DNA of 64,000 bases from Candidatus Electronema sp. (GTDB lineage: Bacteria > Desulfobacterota > Desulfobulbia > Desulfobulbales > Desulfobulbaceae), in the NCBI GenBank assembly GCA_026645415.1, contig JAPEVH010000006.1:1-64000 (forward strand), in the 5' to 3' direction. This document shows positions 36,709-47,325 of the stretch, in pieces. The notes below the pieces were generated by a model. That model was not told where the DNA came from, searched no databases, and was given only the letters and a program-made list of their open reading frames with translations. Position 1 is the stretch's first letter. Each line of letters opens with the position of its first letter. The position numbers were made by a program, and so were the translations under genes.

Positions 36709-38581
36709 AGCCTCTTCAGTGAAAATTAGACAGCGACCACGCAGACCTGCACGGCAATTTTTCCGCATCATTCCAATCATTCTGCACGACATAGCTGTCG
36801 CTTTTTTTGCGTGGCTGGGTGCCTACTGGCTACGCTTCAACTTATCGCTGCCTTCAGAATATTTGGGCGATGCTCTTGTCACCCTAACTTGGGTGCTGCC
36901 TCTGCAAACAGTAGTTTTTTCTCGGTTCGGCCTGTACAAAGGTGTCTGGCGTTTTGCCAGCCTACCTGATCTCAAACGCATTGCCTCGGCTGTCCTGCTC
37001 ACGGCCTTGCTCATCCCGATTGTTCTCTATATTTTCCGAATAGATGCAGTAGTGCCCCGTTCAGTGCTGCTCCTTGATCCGCTGCTGCTTGTTGCTATAA
37101 TGGGAGGCAGCCGCTTGGCGTACCGGGTCTGGAAAGAGCAGCGGTTAGTCAGCGCATTTCGGCCTGAAAGCAAGCCGGTTTTGGTGGTCGGTTCAGGCGA
37201 GACAGCAGATTATCTGCTCCGCGAACTATCCCATCATCCGACTGGCTTTCATGCGGTGGGTCTTTTAGATGACAGCCCGGATAAGCAGGGACGACAGGTT
37301 TTGGGTGTGCCAGTGCTAGGCAAACTAGAAGAAGCAGTGCAGTGGGCAGAAAAGATGGGGGTTGATGATATTGTGTTGGCATTGCCAAGAGTTGAGCATG
37401 GCATCCGCCGCCGCATCACCAAAGTTTGCGCTGAGTCTGGCTTGACTGTGCTGACTGTGCCGCCCTTGGAAGATTTGGTTTCAGGTCGGGTGACAGTCTC
37501 AAGCCTACGCCAGATTGAGCTGGACGATTTATTGGGTCGCGATCCAGTACAGCTAGACAATAGCGGCCTAAACCGTCTACTGACTGACCAGACGGTACTG
37601 GTTACTGGAGCGGGTGGCTCCATTGGCTCAGAGCTTTGCCGACAGATTGCCCGCTTCAAGCCTAGCAAATTAGTGCTCGTCGAGCAATCAGAACTGGCTC
37701 TTTATGCAATGGAGCAGGAACTGCCGCAGCATTTTCCTCATTTACAGATCGAGCCAGTGATCGGCGATGTCAAGAATGCGGTACGGATGAATCAGGTCAT
37801 GGCTGAACATCACCCGGCAGTGCTGTTTCATGCTGCTGCGTACAAGCATGTACCGCTGATGGAAAACAGCAATGCTTGGGAAGCTGTGCGCAATAACGTG
37901 CTGGGCACCCAGACCGTAGCGGCGGCGGCCAAGGCACATGACGTGGGCAAGTTCGTGATGGTTTCCACAGACAAGGCGGTCAATCCGACCAATGTGATGG
38001 GTGCGACCAAGCGACTGGCAGAGATGGTCTGTCAAGCCTTGCAGGAAGAGAACGGCACCCGTTTTATCTCAGTACGCTTCGGCAATGTACTTGGTTCCTC
38101 TGGCAGTGTGATTCCCAAATTCCAGAAGCAATTGGAGGCGGGCGGGCCACTGACTGTCACGCATCCTGAAATCACCCGCTATTTCATGTCCATCCCAGAG
38201 GCGGCCCAGCTGGTCCTTCAAGCTGGACTGATGGGCCAAGGCGGAGAAATCTTTGTTCTCGACATGGGCGAGCCGATCAAAATCGCGGAACTGGCAAAAT
38301 TGATGATCACGCTGTCCGGCGCGGAAGAGGACAGCATCCGCATCGAATACACTGGCCTACGTCCGGGCGAAAAGCTCTATGAGGAGCTGCTCGCTGACGA
38401 TGAATCAACCCTTGCCACGCCGCATCCAAAACTGCGTGTCGCCAAGGCTCGTTCAGCGGATATAGAGTGGCACACTGAATGTTTGACATGGATGTTGCAG
38501 CCCGGCATGCGTGATGAAATGGAAATCAAAAGCCAGCTCAAAATCTGGGTGCCAGAATATCAGCCGGATTTGAGGGCATGA
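36698..38581 (+). CDS. CapD/WbpM-type membrane nucleotide-sugar dehydratase
   Basis: 627 aa. Four N-terminal membrane helices (residues ~20-135), a first Rossmann-like domain (PVLVVGSGETADYLLREL) and a second, catalytic SDR domain: VTGAGGSIGSELCRQI, HAAAYKHVPLMENS, VSTDKAVNPTNVMGATKR (TDK plus Met-x3-Lys in place of Tyr) and SVRFGNVLGSSGSVIP. It makes UDP-4-keto-6-deoxy-GlcNAc-type intermediates at the membrane. The track-style start is a TTG inside the Uma2 remnant; a GTG at 36719 is a good alternative. Confidence 0.9.
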   Translation: MTFEASSVKIRQRPRRPARQFFRIIPIILHDIAVAFFAWLGAYWLRFNLSLPSEYLGDALVTLTWVLPLQTVVFSRFGLYKGVWRFASLPDLKRIASAVLLTALLIPIVLYIFRIDAVVPRSVLLLDPLLLVAIMGGSRLAYRVWKEQRLVSAFRPESKPVLVVGSGETADYLLRELSHHPTGFHAVGLLDDSPDKQGRQVLGVPVLGKLEEAVQWAEKMGVDDIVLALPRVEHGIRRRITKVCAESGLTVLTVPPLEDLVSGRVTVSSLRQIELDDLLGRDPVQLDNSGLNRLLTDQTVLVTGAGGSIGSELCRQIARFKPSKLVLVEQSELALYAMEQELPQHFPHLQIEPVIGDVKNAVRMNQVMAEHHPAVLFHAAAYKHVPLMENSNAWEAVRNNVLGTQTVAAAAKAHDVGKFVMVSTDKAVNPTNVMGATKRLAEMVCQALQEENGTRFISVRFGNVLGSSGSVIPKFQKQLEAGGPLTVTHPEITRYFMSIPEAAQLVLQAGLMGQGGEIFVLDMGEPIKIAELAKLMITLSGAEEDSIRIEYTGLRPGEKLYEELLADDESTLATPHPKLRVAKARSADIEWHTECLTWMLQPGMRDEMEIKSQLKIWVPEYQPDLRA

Positions 38582-38594
38582 ACCGTTTCTTCTG

Positions 38595-39758
38595 ATGAAA
38601 GTCATTTTTTTTGCAGCTTCTGACGGATTTCTTTGCAAGTTCTGCCTTCCTCTCGCCCGTTCCTTACGAGATCGCCAGATTGACGTTGTCCTGATGTCGC
38701 CGCCCGGTGACTATGTTTCCCATTTCAAAGATGAAGGCTTCAGATGGGTGCCGCTGCCCATGAAGCGGTCCAGCCTGAATCCGCTGCGCGAGCTTCTTGT
38801 TTTGTGGTCTGTTTATACTGTTTGCAGACAGGAAGCACCTGATGCTGTACACAGTTTTACCATCAAGGCTGTTGTCTATGGAGGATTGGCGGCTCAAGCC
38901 GCAAGGGTGAAAAAAAGAATTCACGCTGTCACCGGCATGGGATATGTATTCAGCAGCTCTTCATTCAAAGCCCGTCTTCTTCGTCCTGTGGTCAAAGGCT
39001 TGCTCAAGCTGGCATTGCGGGGCAAAGAAAGCCTGCTGATCGTCCAGAATCCTGATGACAGCCAGTTGTTCAGTGATTGCAAGTTGATTTCGCCGGACAA
39101 CATTCATCTGATCAGAGCATCAGGATCAGGTGTGGATGCTGAGTATTTTGCGCCGATGCAGCAACAACAACGCGGCGGCACGTTCAAAGTGCTGCTGGCC
39201 GCCCGGCTGCTGCGGGAAAAAGGCATCCAAGAATATGCGGCGGCAACCGACTTGCTGGCGCATCGGGCCGAGCAGGTGGAATTTCTCCTCGCAGGCGCTC
39301 CTGATAACAGCAATCCCGGTTCGCTTAAAAATACTGAAATAGAGCACATCAAGCAGGCTGGTCACGTCACTGTACTTGGGCATGTTGCTGATATGCGGCG
39401 GCTGTTGAACGACGTTGATCTTTTTGTCCTTCCCAGTCATTACCGGGAAGGAGTGCCGCAAGTGCTGCTGGAGGCAGCTTCCATGTCCCTGCCGCTCATA
39501 ACCACAGATGCGCCGGGATGTCGGGAAGCAGTGGCTGAAGGAGTCAACGGCTTTCTGGTCCCAGTGCGAAATGCTGCGGCTTTGGCGGAAAAAATTGAAT
39601 ATCTGCTCGATCATCCTGAGCTGTGCCTCGCCTTTGGCAGAGCTGGCAGAAAAAAAGTGCTCAATGAATTTGATCAGAGAATTATTTTTCCCCAAACGTT
39701 GGAGGTTTACCGTTCTCTGAAATTGACTTGCAATGACCGTCCGCAACCTGCACCCTGA
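38595..39758 (+). CDS. Family 4 glycosyltransferase (PglA-like)
   Basis: 387 aa, GT-B. VIFFAASDGFLCKFCLPLAR at the N-terminus, HSFTIKAVVYGGLAAQAA and HAVTGMGYVF are shared with PglA/WbnK-type N-acetylgalactosaminyl transferases that act on the second sugar of lipid-linked units. Donor motif VLPSHYREGVPQVLLEAASM. 13 bp after the dehydratase. Overlaps the next gene by 26 bp. Confidence 0.88.
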   Translation: MKVIFFAASDGFLCKFCLPLARSLRDRQIDVVLMSPPGDYVSHFKDEGFRWVPLPMKRSSLNPLRELLVLWSVYTVCRQEAPDAVHSFTIKAVVYGGLAAQAARVKKRIHAVTGMGYVFSSSSFKARLLRPVVKGLLKLALRGKESLLIVQNPDDSQLFSDCKLISPDNIHLIRASGSGVDAEYFAPMQQQQRGGTFKVLLAARLLREKGIQEYAAATDLLAHRAEQVEFLLAGAPDNSNPGSLKNTEIEHIKQAGHVTVLGHVADMRRLLNDVDLFVLPSHYREGVPQVLLEAASMSLPLITTDAPGCREAVAEGVNGFLVPVRNAAALAEKIEYLLDHPELCLAFGRAGRKKVLNEFDQRIIFPQTLEVYRSLKLTCNDRPQPAP

Positions 39759-40854
39759 AACGGCTGACCTTCTGCGTAGCCTATTCAGCGGCCAAGAGGT
39801 ACATTGGCCTGCTGATCTGTCGGCAGAGGTCTTTTTCCAAGAAACTGCCGGGCAGGGCATGGCTCCGCTGCTGTTCCGCAGAATCAGCAAACAAGACTGC
39901 TCTGACTGGCCGTCCGATCTGTTGGCCCGTTTGAAAGAAACGGCCCTGCGTCAAGCTGCGGCAGAACTGCTCTTGGAAGCTGATCTCCGCGCCCTGCTGC
40001 AAGCTTTTGCGGAAGCGGGCATTCAGCCGCTGCTGCTCAAAGGCACTGCCTTGGCTTACAGTCTCTATTCTGAACCGTGGCTTCGCCCCCGCTGCGACAC
40101 CGATCTGCTTATTGCTGAATCAGAGCGAGAAAAGGCGGCAGCAGTGCTCCGGCAGTTGGGTTACGCTCCTTTGCTTGAAGAAAAAACGGAATATCTCAGC
40201 TCACAGATGAGCTATTCCAAGGCCGTGCAGGGAATGCGTTTTAGCTATGATCTGCACTGGCAGATCAGCAACACTAACCGCCAGTTCAGCCGCAGCTTTG
40301 CTGATGAGCATTTATTTGCCGCCGCAGTCCCTGTTCCAGCCTTGGGCGAACATGCCCGGACATTAAGCAAGATTGACACTCTGCTTTATGCCTGCTTCCA
40401 CCGGGCTGGACATTTCTCTCACAGCGGTGACCGGCTGATCTGGCTGCATGACATCCACCTGCTCTGCCAATCCCTGACTGACGAAGAGGCTGAGAGCTTC
40501 TGTGCCAAAGCAAAGCAGCTTGAAATAACCACAATCTGTACAGATGCAATTACTACGGCCAAGTCGTGGTTTAACACGCAATTACTTGCGCAACTGGCAG
40601 CATTGTTACAAGAAAAGACAGACAATGAAGATTTTGCAGTACTTCTCACACCGGGTGGAAGACAGGTTGGCATCAAAAATCATGCCCTGCTGGAGCTGAA
40701 AGGACTGACTACCTGGCAGGAGCGTATCCGTTTTCTCCTTCAGAACGCTTTTCCCCCACCAGAATTCATGCGCTTACGATACGGTAATTCTGCGCTACCT
40801 CTCCTCTACATAAAGCGTTTCGCAGAAGCAGTATATATTTTTTTAAGACGATAA
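39733..40854 (+). CDS. Nucleotidyltransferase-fold protein (PF14907-like)
   Basis: 373 aa. LLLKGTALAYSLYSEPWLRPRCDTDLLI contains the G-[ST] and D-x-D metal motif of the polymerase-beta-like NTase fold, and RFSYDLHWQIS supplies the third acidic residue. This family is often found beside polysaccharide and exosortase genes, but no reaction is known. Its start lies within the previous gene. Last gene of the polysaccharide cluster; 94 bp follow before trpA. Confidence 0.75.
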   Translation: MTVRNLHPETADLLRSLFSGQEVHWPADLSAEVFFQETAGQGMAPLLFRRISKQDCSDWPSDLLARLKETALRQAAAELLLEADLRALLQAFAEAGIQPLLLKGTALAYSLYSEPWLRPRCDTDLLIAESEREKAAAVLRQLGYAPLLEEKTEYLSSQMSYSKAVQGMRFSYDLHWQISNTNRQFSRSFADEHLFAAAVPVPALGEHARTLSKIDTLLYACFHRAGHFSHSGDRLIWLHDIHLLCQSLTDEEAESFCAKAKQLEITTICTDAITTAKSWFNTQLLAQLAALLQEKTDNEDFAVLLTPGGRQVGIKNHALLELKGLTTWQERIRFLLQNAFPPPEFMRLRYGNSALPLLYIKRFAEAVYIFLRR

Positions 40855-40948
40855 CCTCCTGTGTCCGCAAATCAACATACCTTTTTTGCCCATCCTCTGT
40901 TAAAATAGCCAAACCGTTTTAAGAGTACCTCTTCAACAGGAACATCCT

Positions 40949-41722
40949 ATGAACTTGCAGCAGGATTTGCAGCAGCGGCTGCAGCAGAAGTCCGTTCTTC
41001 TCATGACGCATCTGGTTCTCGGCTATCCTTCCTTAGCCATCAACCGTGAAGTGATTCAGCAGATGGCTGAAAACGGAGTGGACTGCATCGAACTCCAGAT
41101 TCCTTTTTCTGAACCAATGGCTGATGGGCCGGTTATTTTGAAAGCAAATCAAGACGCTCTTGCTTCAGGTATCAAAGTGCAGGACTGCCTTAGCTTTGCT
41201 GCTGAAATGGTGCGGGAATATCCTCAAGTGCATTTTCTGTTTATGACCTACTGCAACATTGCCTTCCGTTATGGCTTTGCCGCCTTTATGAAGCAGACAG
41301 CAGAACTCGGTCTTAAAGGGTTGATTATTCCTGACTTGCCGGTCGAAGAAGGCAAAGAATATCTGCGGCTGACCAAGGAGAACAATTTAGCAGCCATTAT
41401 GTTCTTCACTCCGACTTCCACAGATGCGCGGATGGCAGAAGTAGCAGGGCAGGGCGACGGTTTTATTTACTGCGTAGCTCGCAAAGGAGTAACTGGTGAA
41501 CATACCGAGATCGATAACAATCTTGCCGACTACCTAACTCGCTGCCGCAAGGCCACGGATCTCCCTTTAGCCGTGGGCTTTGGCATTGCCAGCCGCAAAG
41601 ATGTAGCTACGCTGGAGGGCAGGGCGGACATGGCCGTGATCGGCACTGCGACCATCAAACTGGTTGACCGGGAAGGCGCAGCAACCGTTGGGCCGTTCAT
41701 CCGCTCGCTGGCTGGAGTCTGA
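40949..41722 (+). CDS. trpA: Tryptophan synthase alpha subunit
   Basis: 257 aa. It cleaves indole-3-glycerol phosphate. Catalytic Glu in CIELQIPFSEPMADGPVI (the strand reads ELQ instead of ELG) and Asp in LIIPDLPVEE; FFTPTSTD, YCVARKGVTG and VGFGIASRKD form the phosphate site. AGGAACATCC precedes the ATG. No trpB is nearby, which is unusual for trpA; it is followed 6 bp later by the prenyltransferase, with which it is probably co-transcribed. Confidence 0.93.
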   Translation: MNLQQDLQQRLQQKSVLLMTHLVLGYPSLAINREVIQQMAENGVDCIELQIPFSEPMADGPVILKANQDALASGIKVQDCLSFAAEMVREYPQVHFLFMTYCNIAFRYGFAAFMKQTAELGLKGLIIPDLPVEEGKEYLRLTKENNLAAIMFFTPTSTDARMAEVAGQGDGFIYCVARKGVTGEHTEIDNNLADYLTRCRKATDLPLAVGFGIASRKDVATLEGRADMAVIGTATIKLVDREGAATVGPFIRSLAGV

Positions 41723-41728
41723 TTTTCC

Positions 41729-42586
41729 ATGTTTGCCAAAATCAGCACCATGCTTGAAATGATCAAGTTCAAGCATACGGTCTTTGCCATGCCCTTTGCT
41801 CTAATGGGGGCAGTCTTGGCTGTACGCGGCATTCCATCGTTCTGGGTCTTCTTCTGGGTGATCATTGCCATGATCGGAGTGCGCACTGCGGCTATGACCT
41901 TCAACTGCATTGCAGACCGCCGCTTTGATGCAGCCAATCCTCGAACTAGCAAAAGAGCCATTCCTAGTGGACAGGTCTCGCTCAATGAATCGTGGTCGAT
42001 GGTCGCAGCAGCTTCGGCTCTGTTCTTTTTTGCCTGCTGGATGCTCAACAGCTTGGCTCTCCAGATTGCTCCGTTTGCCCTTGCCCTGACCTTTTTCTAT
42101 TCGCTGACCAAACGTTTCACTTGGCTCTGTCATGTCGTACTAGGTATTGCCTTGGCTTTTTCACCACTGGGCGGCTGGGTAGCAGCCGCAGGCAGCCTGA
42201 GTGGCTATCCTTGGGTATTATCGCTCGGAGTGCTGTTCTGGGTAGCAGGTTTTGATATAGTCTATGCCTCGCAAGATGCAGAATTTGATCGGCAGGCTGG
42301 ACTCTATTCTATACCTGCCTCGCTAGGGCGGCGTAATGCCTTTCAGTTAGCAGTCGTCTTTCATATTCTTGCCTTCATTCTTTTCACCGTGACTGGTTAT
42401 CTCCAGCATTTGCATGTAGTTTATTATATAGGTATTGTCTTGACCGGCGCAGCGTTGTTCTATCAGCATCTGATTGTCAACCCAAGAGATCTCTCTAAGA
42501 TCCAGATGTCTTTCTTCTCAATGAATGGTTTCATTTCGCTAACGCTATTTGTTGCAACCTGTCTCTCTCTGTTGATGAGGGGCTAA
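41729..42586 (+). CDS. UbiA-type prenyltransferase (MqnP-like)
   Basis: 285 aa, about eight membrane helices. First Asp motif TFNCIADRRFDAANPRTSKR (NxxxDxxxD) and second DIVYASQDAEFDRQAGLYSIP are complete. The second motif and the loop SKRAIPSGQVS match the MqnP subgroup, which prenylates the 1,4-dihydroxy-6-naphthoate of the futalosine menaquinone route. 4-Hydroxybenzoate prenyltransferase (UbiA) is the alternative. Menaquinone fits an anaerobic respiring host. Confidence 0.88.
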   Translation: MFAKISTMLEMIKFKHTVFAMPFALMGAVLAVRGIPSFWVFFWVIIAMIGVRTAAMTFNCIADRRFDAANPRTSKRAIPSGQVSLNESWSMVAAASALFFFACWMLNSLALQIAPFALALTFFYSLTKRFTWLCHVVLGIALAFSPLGGWVAAAGSLSGYPWVLSLGVLFWVAGFDIVYASQDAEFDRQAGLYSIPASLGRRNAFQLAVVFHILAFILFTVTGYLQHLHVVYYIGIVLTGAALFYQHLIVNPRDLSKIQMSFFSMNGFISLTLFVATCLSLLMRG

Positions 42587-42677
42587 AGGAAAGCGTTCCT
42601 TTTTTGCTTGAAAAGAAAGGGTATTCTTTGTAAGAATCGCAATATCCTTTGCTCAAACTGCCTAATAACTCAAAGCT

Positions 42678-44570
42678 ATGAAGCCTGACTTTCTTGAATA
42701 TATCCATAATCATGTAGTGCTCGGTGACGGTGCCCTTGGTTCTTATCTCTTTGAACAGGGCGTGGAGCGGGGCCGCAATCTCGATCTGCTCAACCTGCAA
42801 GCTCCAGAGACTATTCTGGCTGCGCATGAGGAGTATATTCGGGCAGGAAGTCAACTGATTGAGACCAATACCTTTGGGGCAAATCGCTTTAAGTTGCGCG
42901 AAGCTGGGGCCAGAGAGCAGGCTCGGCAAATCAACCGGCTTGGGGCAGAGATTGCAAGTAAAGCTGCGGGCAAACAGGTTTATGTTGCTGGTTCGGTTGG
43001 GCCAAGTGGCATCAGCTTTCCGTTGCATGACGACGAGGATGTCAACCTAGAAGCAATTCAGGAGAGCGTTTGCGAGCAAGTTTTAGGCTTGCTTGAAGGT
43101 GGGGTTGACCTGCTGATCTTAGAGACGTTTTCCAGTTTGGAGGAAATCCTGCTGGCCATTAAGGCCACCCGCAGCGTGGCCCCGCATCTGCCTGTGGTTG
43201 CGCAGATGGTTTTTCCTACCAAAGGGCTGACTGTTTTGGGTGAAGACGCGCTGTTCTGTGGCCAGCAAATGCGGGCTGCTGGCGCGGCCTTAGTTGGGAC
43301 AAATTGCGGCCGGGGCGTGGATGCTACAGTGCAGGCTGTTGCCCACATGTCGCCCTTGGCGGGCGAGGGCACGCCCTTATCTGCCTTTCCTAATGCTGGC
43401 TTACCAGAGCTGCTTGGCGGGCGGATGATCTATCCGGCCCAGCCTAGTTACATGGCTGTACGGGCTAAAGAAATGATCCGCAAAGGGGTACACCTGATTG
43501 GTGGCTGTTGCGGTACCCAACCTGCCCATATTCAGGAGTTTCGTTCTGTCTTGCGCATTAAGCCGGTGCGGATCTCTCTGAGTGGCCCAGAAGTTCCGCC
43601 CGAACCTACAGAGCCTGTGACTGGTGCGGCAAAGCACGGCGGGTTTCTGGACTCCCTGCAAGCAGGCCGCTTGCCAATTATTGTTGAACTTGATCCGCCA
43701 ACGCATTTGGATGCAGAGCCAGTTCTCTTGGGAGCCGAGCAATTAGCGCAAGCTGGGGTGGATGCTATCTCTTTGGGCGAGAACCCCTTGGCCGTGCTGC
43801 GGGCCGGCAACCTGAGCATGGCTGCCTTGATTCGGCAGCGGACAGGGGTGCAAACTATTCTCCATCAGACTGGCCGGGATGTGAACGCCCTTGGGCTACA
43901 GTCGCGGATGATGGACGCGCACCTGCTCGGTATTGAAGCAGTGCTGGCAGTGTCTGGTGATTCTGCCGCAGGCACGGATCAGCCGGGTGTAAGTGGTATT
44001 TTTGATCTGCGCTCCTATGGCCTGATTGCCATGCTGGAAGGTCTCAACCGAGGTCTGAGCATGGCCGGGCAGAGCCTCCGGCAAGAGACCAATTTCTCCA
44101 TTGGAGCAGCCTTTAGTTTCCGCCCCGATGATCCTGAAACCCAGCTTCGCCGCTTGGAGAAAAAGGCTGAACTGGGGGCACGCTTTGCCATGACCCAGCC
44201 TATCTTTGCCCCTGAAACAGTGGAACAGATGCTGGAGCAGGTGCGCCATCTTGACATTCTTGTATTTCCGGGTATCTTTCCTTTGATCTCAGCTCGGAAT
44301 GCTGAGTTTCTCCATAATGAAGTACCTGGTATTTCCGTGCCACAGGACTTGCGTCGCCGTTTAGCTCAGTTTGAGCAGGTGGCAGATCAGCGCAAGGTTG
44401 CTTTAGAATACACTGCTGGCATGATTGCGCAAATAGCACCCATGATCGACGGCCTGTACTTAATCAGCCCGCTCAATAAATGGGATATTGCCCTCAACTT
44501 TGTCCTTCAAGCTCGGCAGGGTGGGTGGAAAGGGAGCGGCCGGGCTAATCCGCCGCAGAGTGGCTGCTGA
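42678..44570 (+). CDS. Bifunctional homocysteine S-methyltransferase/methylenetetrahydrofolate reductase
   Basis: 630 aa, fusion of the YitJ type. Residues ~1-300: zinc-dependent homocysteine methyltransferase ([23 protein letters not shown], zinc Cys in GTNCGRG and IGGCCGTQ). Residues ~325-620: MTHFR TIM barrel ([29 protein letters not shown]). In the cytoplasm it could reduce methylene-THF and methylate homocysteine, but the physiological pairing is not proved in this family. Next gene is metK, then ahcY: a methyl-cycle block. Confidence 0.9.
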   Translation: MKPDFLEYIHNHVVLGDGALGSYLFEQGVERGRNLDLLNLQAPETILAAHEEYIRAGSQLIETNTFGANRFKLREAGAREQARQINRLGAEIASKAAGKQVYVAGSVGPSGISFPLHDDEDVNLEAIQESVCEQVLGLLEGGVDLLILETFSSLEEILLAIKATRSVAPHLPVVAQMVFPTKGLTVLGEDALFCGQQMRAAGAALVGTNCGRGVDATVQAVAHMSPLAGEGTPLSAFPNAGLPELLGGRMIYPAQPSYMAVRAKEMIRKGVHLIGGCCGTQPAHIQEFRSVLRIKPVRISLSGPEVPPEPTEPVTGAAKHGGFLDSLQAGRLPIIVELDPPTHLDAEPVLLGAEQLAQAGVDAISLGENPLAVLRAGNLSMAALIRQRTGVQTILHQTGRDVNALGLQSRMMDAHLLGIEAVLAVSGDSAAGTDQPGVSGIFDLRSYGLIAMLEGLNRGLSMAGQSLRQETNFSIGAAFSFRPDDPETQLRRLEKKAELGARFAMTQPIFAPETVEQMLEQVRHLDILVFPGIFPLISARNAEFLHNEVPGISVPQDLRRRLAQFEQVADQRKVALEYTAGMIAQIAPMIDGLYLISPLNKWDIALNFVLQARQGGWKGSGRANPPQSGC

Positions 44571-44632
44571 ATTTTCTCTTCCCACTACGCCGCATCAATC
44601 TTCCAATTTCTTTAAACGGAGCGTTCTTTCTT

Positions 44633-45796
44633 ATGGCAAGCCATCTTTTTACGTCCGAATCTGTGTCTGAAGGCCATCCTGATAAGGTGGCAGACCAGAT
44701 CTCTGATGCCATTCTTGATGCTATTCTGGCTCAGGATCCTCATGCCCGCGTGGGTTGCGAGAGCCTTGTCACCACGGGGTTGGCCATGATCGCCGGGGAA
44801 ATCACCACCACTGCCTGGGTTGATATGCCAGACATAGTCCGGCAAACCATCAAGGAGATTGGCTACAACTCCTCGGACATGGGCTTTGACTGGCAGTCCT
44901 GTGCGGTCATGACTACCATTGACAAGCAGTCGCCAGACATTGCCCAAGGCGTGAATGAAGGCACTGGCCTTGATCTGGAGCAGGGCGCAGGCGACCAGGG
45001 CCTGATGTTTGGCTATGCCTGTGACGAAACCAGCGTCTTGATGCCCATGCCGATCACCTATGCCCATCGGCTGGTGAAACAGCAGGCCGAAGTGCGCAAG
45101 AACGGGGTGCTGCCGTGGTTGCGGCCTGATGCCAAGAGCCAGGTTACAGTGGAGTATCAAGACAACCAGCCCAAGCGGATTGAGGCGGTGGTCTTGTCCA
45201 GCCAGCACAGTCCAGATGTCTCCTATGCTGACCTAAAGGAAGGCATCATGGAGGAGATCATCAAGAAGATCCTGCCCGCTGACATGGTTGATGAGCAGAC
45301 CAAGTATTTCATCAACCCAACTGGTCGTTTTGTTATTGGTGGGCCAGTGGGTGACTGCGGCGTGACCGGGCGGAAGATCATTGTTGATTCCTATGGTGGA
45401 CGCGGCTCGCACGGTGGCGGGGCTTTCTCTGGCAAGGATCCGTCCAAGGTTGACCGTTCGTCCTCGTACATGGGCCGTTATGTAGCCAAGAATATTGTTG
45501 CGGCGGGCTTGGCCTCAACCGTGGAAGTGCAGGTAGCCTATGCTATTGGCGTTGCCAAGCCGGTGTCGATCAACGTCAATACCTTTGGCACGGGCAAGAT
45601 TTCTGAGGAACGGCTGACGCAGTTAGTCAGCCAGATCTTTGATCTGCGGCCCAAGGCTATTATTCAGCAGCTCAACCTCCTGCGGCCCATCTATCATCAA
45701 ACTGCTGCCTATGGTCACTTTGGCCGCGAGCTGCCTGATTTCACTTGGGAGCGCACGGACAAGGCCGAGGAGCTGAAGGCTGCGGCAAGCATCTGA
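44633..45796 (+). CDS. metK: S-adenosylmethionine synthetase
   Basis: 387 aa. N-terminal [21 protein letters not shown] (ATP/metal site), [16 protein letters not shown] and the P-loop-like [44 protein letters not shown] precedes the ATG. Forms the AdoMet consumed by many methyltransferases. Length normal; no riboswitch could be recognised in the 62-bp gap before it. Confidence 0.97.
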   Translation: MASHLFTSESVSEGHPDKVADQISDAILDAILAQDPHARVGCESLVTTGLAMIAGEITTTAWVDMPDIVRQTIKEIGYNSSDMGFDWQSCAVMTTIDKQSPDIAQGVNEGTGLDLEQGAGDQGLMFGYACDETSVLMPMPITYAHRLVKQQAEVRKNGVLPWLRPDAKSQVTVEYQDNQPKRIEAVVLSSQHSPDVSYADLKEGIMEEIIKKILPADMVDEQTKYFINPTGRFVIGGPVGDCGVTGRKIIVDSYGGRGSHGGGAFSGKDPSKVDRSSSYMGRYVAKNIVAAGLASTVEVQVAYAIGVAKPVSINVNTFGTGKISEERLTQLVSQIFDLRPKAIIQQLNLLRPIYHQTAAYGHFGRELPDFTWERTDKAEELKAAASI

Positions 45797-45817
45797 GCCT
45801 GTCTGTCCTTCATGTAG

Positions 45818-45932
45818 ACACCAAACAATCTTTGGTGTCTACACCAACCGAATCTTGGTGTCTACACCAAACAATCTTTGGTGTCTACACCAACTGAATC
45901 TTGGTGTCTCCACCAAGCAACTGTTCGTGTCT
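45818..45932. repeat. Five tandem 23-bp palindromic repeats between metK and ahcY
   Basis: Five units of exactly 23 bp. Units 1 and 3 are identical and contain ACACCAAA...TTTGGTGT; units 2 and 4 differ from each other at one base (ACACCAAC[CT]GAATC...). Unit 5 is degenerate. Each unit is itself a hairpin with 7-10 bp arms and a 5-7 nt loop, and alternation of A and B forms gives a 46-bp higher-order period. There are no spacers, so this is not a CRISPR array. Ends 106 bp before the ahcY start. Confidence 0.92.
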
Positions 45933-46038
45933 GCATGAATCGGACAAACTATCCTGCGGGGATGATTCTTTGATCGCCCCCCATTTATTTTATCAGGGCG
46001 GATGCGTAATTCGTCCCTACGTGCATTGGAGCAATACT

Positions 46039-47325
46039 GTGAGTGATTATAAAGTAAAAGATATGAGTCTGGCCGACTGGGGCCGCAAAGAAGTTGCCAT
46101 TGCCGAAACCGAGATGCCCGGCCTGATGGCCTTACGTGAGGAGTACGGCAATGACAAGCCGCTCAAAGGGGCGCGCATTGCCGGCTGCCTGCACATGACC
46201 ATCCAGACTGCTGTGCTGATGGAGACCTTGGTCGAGCTGGGCGCAGAACTGCGCTGGTCGTCCTGCAACATCTTCTCCACCCAAGATCAGGCCGCAGCAG
46301 CTATGGCAGCCGCAGGCATTCCTACCTTTGCTTGGAAGGGCGAGACCGAAGAGGAGTTCTGGTGGTGCATTGAGCAGACTATCTTTGGCCCGGATGACTG
46401 GCGGCCGAACATGATTCTGGATGACGGCGGCGACCTGACCCAAATCATGCACGAGAAATACCCAGACATGATGAAAGACATTCGCGGCATCTCCGAGGAG
46501 ACCACCACGGGTGTGCATCGCCTGAACGAGATGGCCAATGAAGGCAAGCTGCTCGCGCCTGCGATCAATGTCAATGACTCTGTGACCAAGTCCAAGTTCG
46601 ACAACCTCTACGGCTGCCGTGAGTCCCTGATTGACGGTATCAAGCGGGCTACAGACGTGATGATTGCGGGCAAGGTGTCTGTGGTTGCTGGCTATGGCGA
46701 TGTTGGCAAAGGCTGCGCCCAAGCCCTGCGCCACATGGGTGCCGTGGTTATCGTGACCGAAATCGACCCTATCTGTGCCCTGCAAGCGGCTATGGAAGGC
46801 TACCGGGTCATGACTATGGAAGAGGCCGCGCCCATCGGTGACATCTTTGTCACCTGCACCGGCAACCTGCGGGTCATCAGCCGAGCGCACATGGATATGA
46901 TGAAGAATCAGGCTATAGTCTGCAACATTGGCCACTTTGATTCAGAGATCGACATTGCTGGCATTCGCGATCTCCCTTGGGAGAACATCAAACCACAGGT
47001 CGATCATGTTATCTGGCCGGACGGCAAGCGGCTCATTGTTCTGGCTGAGGGACGGCTGGTCAACCTTGGCTGCGCCACTGGTCATCCCAGCTTCGTGATG
47101 AGCAACTCTTTTACCAATCAGGTCTTGGCCCAGATGGAGCTGTGGAATAACCCCGACTCGTACAAGAAGCAGGTTTACTTCCTGCCTAAGCGGCTCGATG
47201 AGATGGTAGCGCGCTTGCATCTCCAGAAGATCAACGCCCACCTCACCACCTTGAGCAAGGAACAGGCCGCCTACATTGGCGTGAATGTGGACGGGCCGTA
47301 TAAACCAGAGTATTACCGCTATTGA
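46039..47325 (+). CDS. ahcY: S-adenosylhomocysteine hydrolase
   Basis: 428 aa from a GTG at 46039 with GGAG eight bases upstream; the protein then begins [18 protein letters not shown], as the family does. Reading from further up would run through the 3' end of the repeat array. Signatures: [40 protein letters not shown] loop [13 protein letters not shown] and the C-terminal KPEYYRY. Clears S-adenosylhomocysteine to adenosine and homocysteine, completing the cycle with metK and the fused methyltransferase. Confidence 0.96.
   Translation: MSDYKVKDMSLADWGRKEVAIAETEMPGLMALREEYGNDKPLKGARIAGCLHMTIQTAVLMETLVELGAELRWSSCNIFSTQDQAAAAMAAAGIPTFAWKGETEEEFWWCIEQTIFGPDDWRPNMILDDGGDLTQIMHEKYPDMMKDIRGISEETTTGVHRLNEMANEGKLLAPAINVNDSVTKSKFDNLYGCRESLIDGIKRATDVMIAGKVSVVAGYGDVGKGCAQALRHMGAVVIVTEIDPICALQAAMEGYRVMTMEEAAPIGDIFVTCTGNLRVISRAHMDMMKNQAIVCNIGHFDSEIDIAGIRDLPWENIKPQVDHVIWPDGKRLIVLAEGRLVNLGCATGHPSFVMSNSFTNQVLAQMELWNNPDSYKKQVYFLPKRLDEMVARLHLQKINAHLTTLSKEQAAYIGVNVDGPYKPEYYRY

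Noticed and set aside
39126-39890. 254-codon minus-strand frame
   Set aside because: Antisense shadow of the glycosyltransferase and nucleotidyltransferase genes, without domain support.
45818-45932. CRISPR array
   Set aside because: The 23-bp units are directly adjacent, with no spacers, and each is palindromic. No cas genes are near.
45933-46038. SAH riboswitch before ahcY
   Set aside because: I looked because of the position but could not recognise the conserved core or pairing; the region is short and largely unrelated sequence.
46132-46935. 267-codon minus-strand frame over ahcY
   Set aside because: Antisense of a certain SahH gene. Its sequence shows no domain, and long antisense frames are common opposite such codon use.
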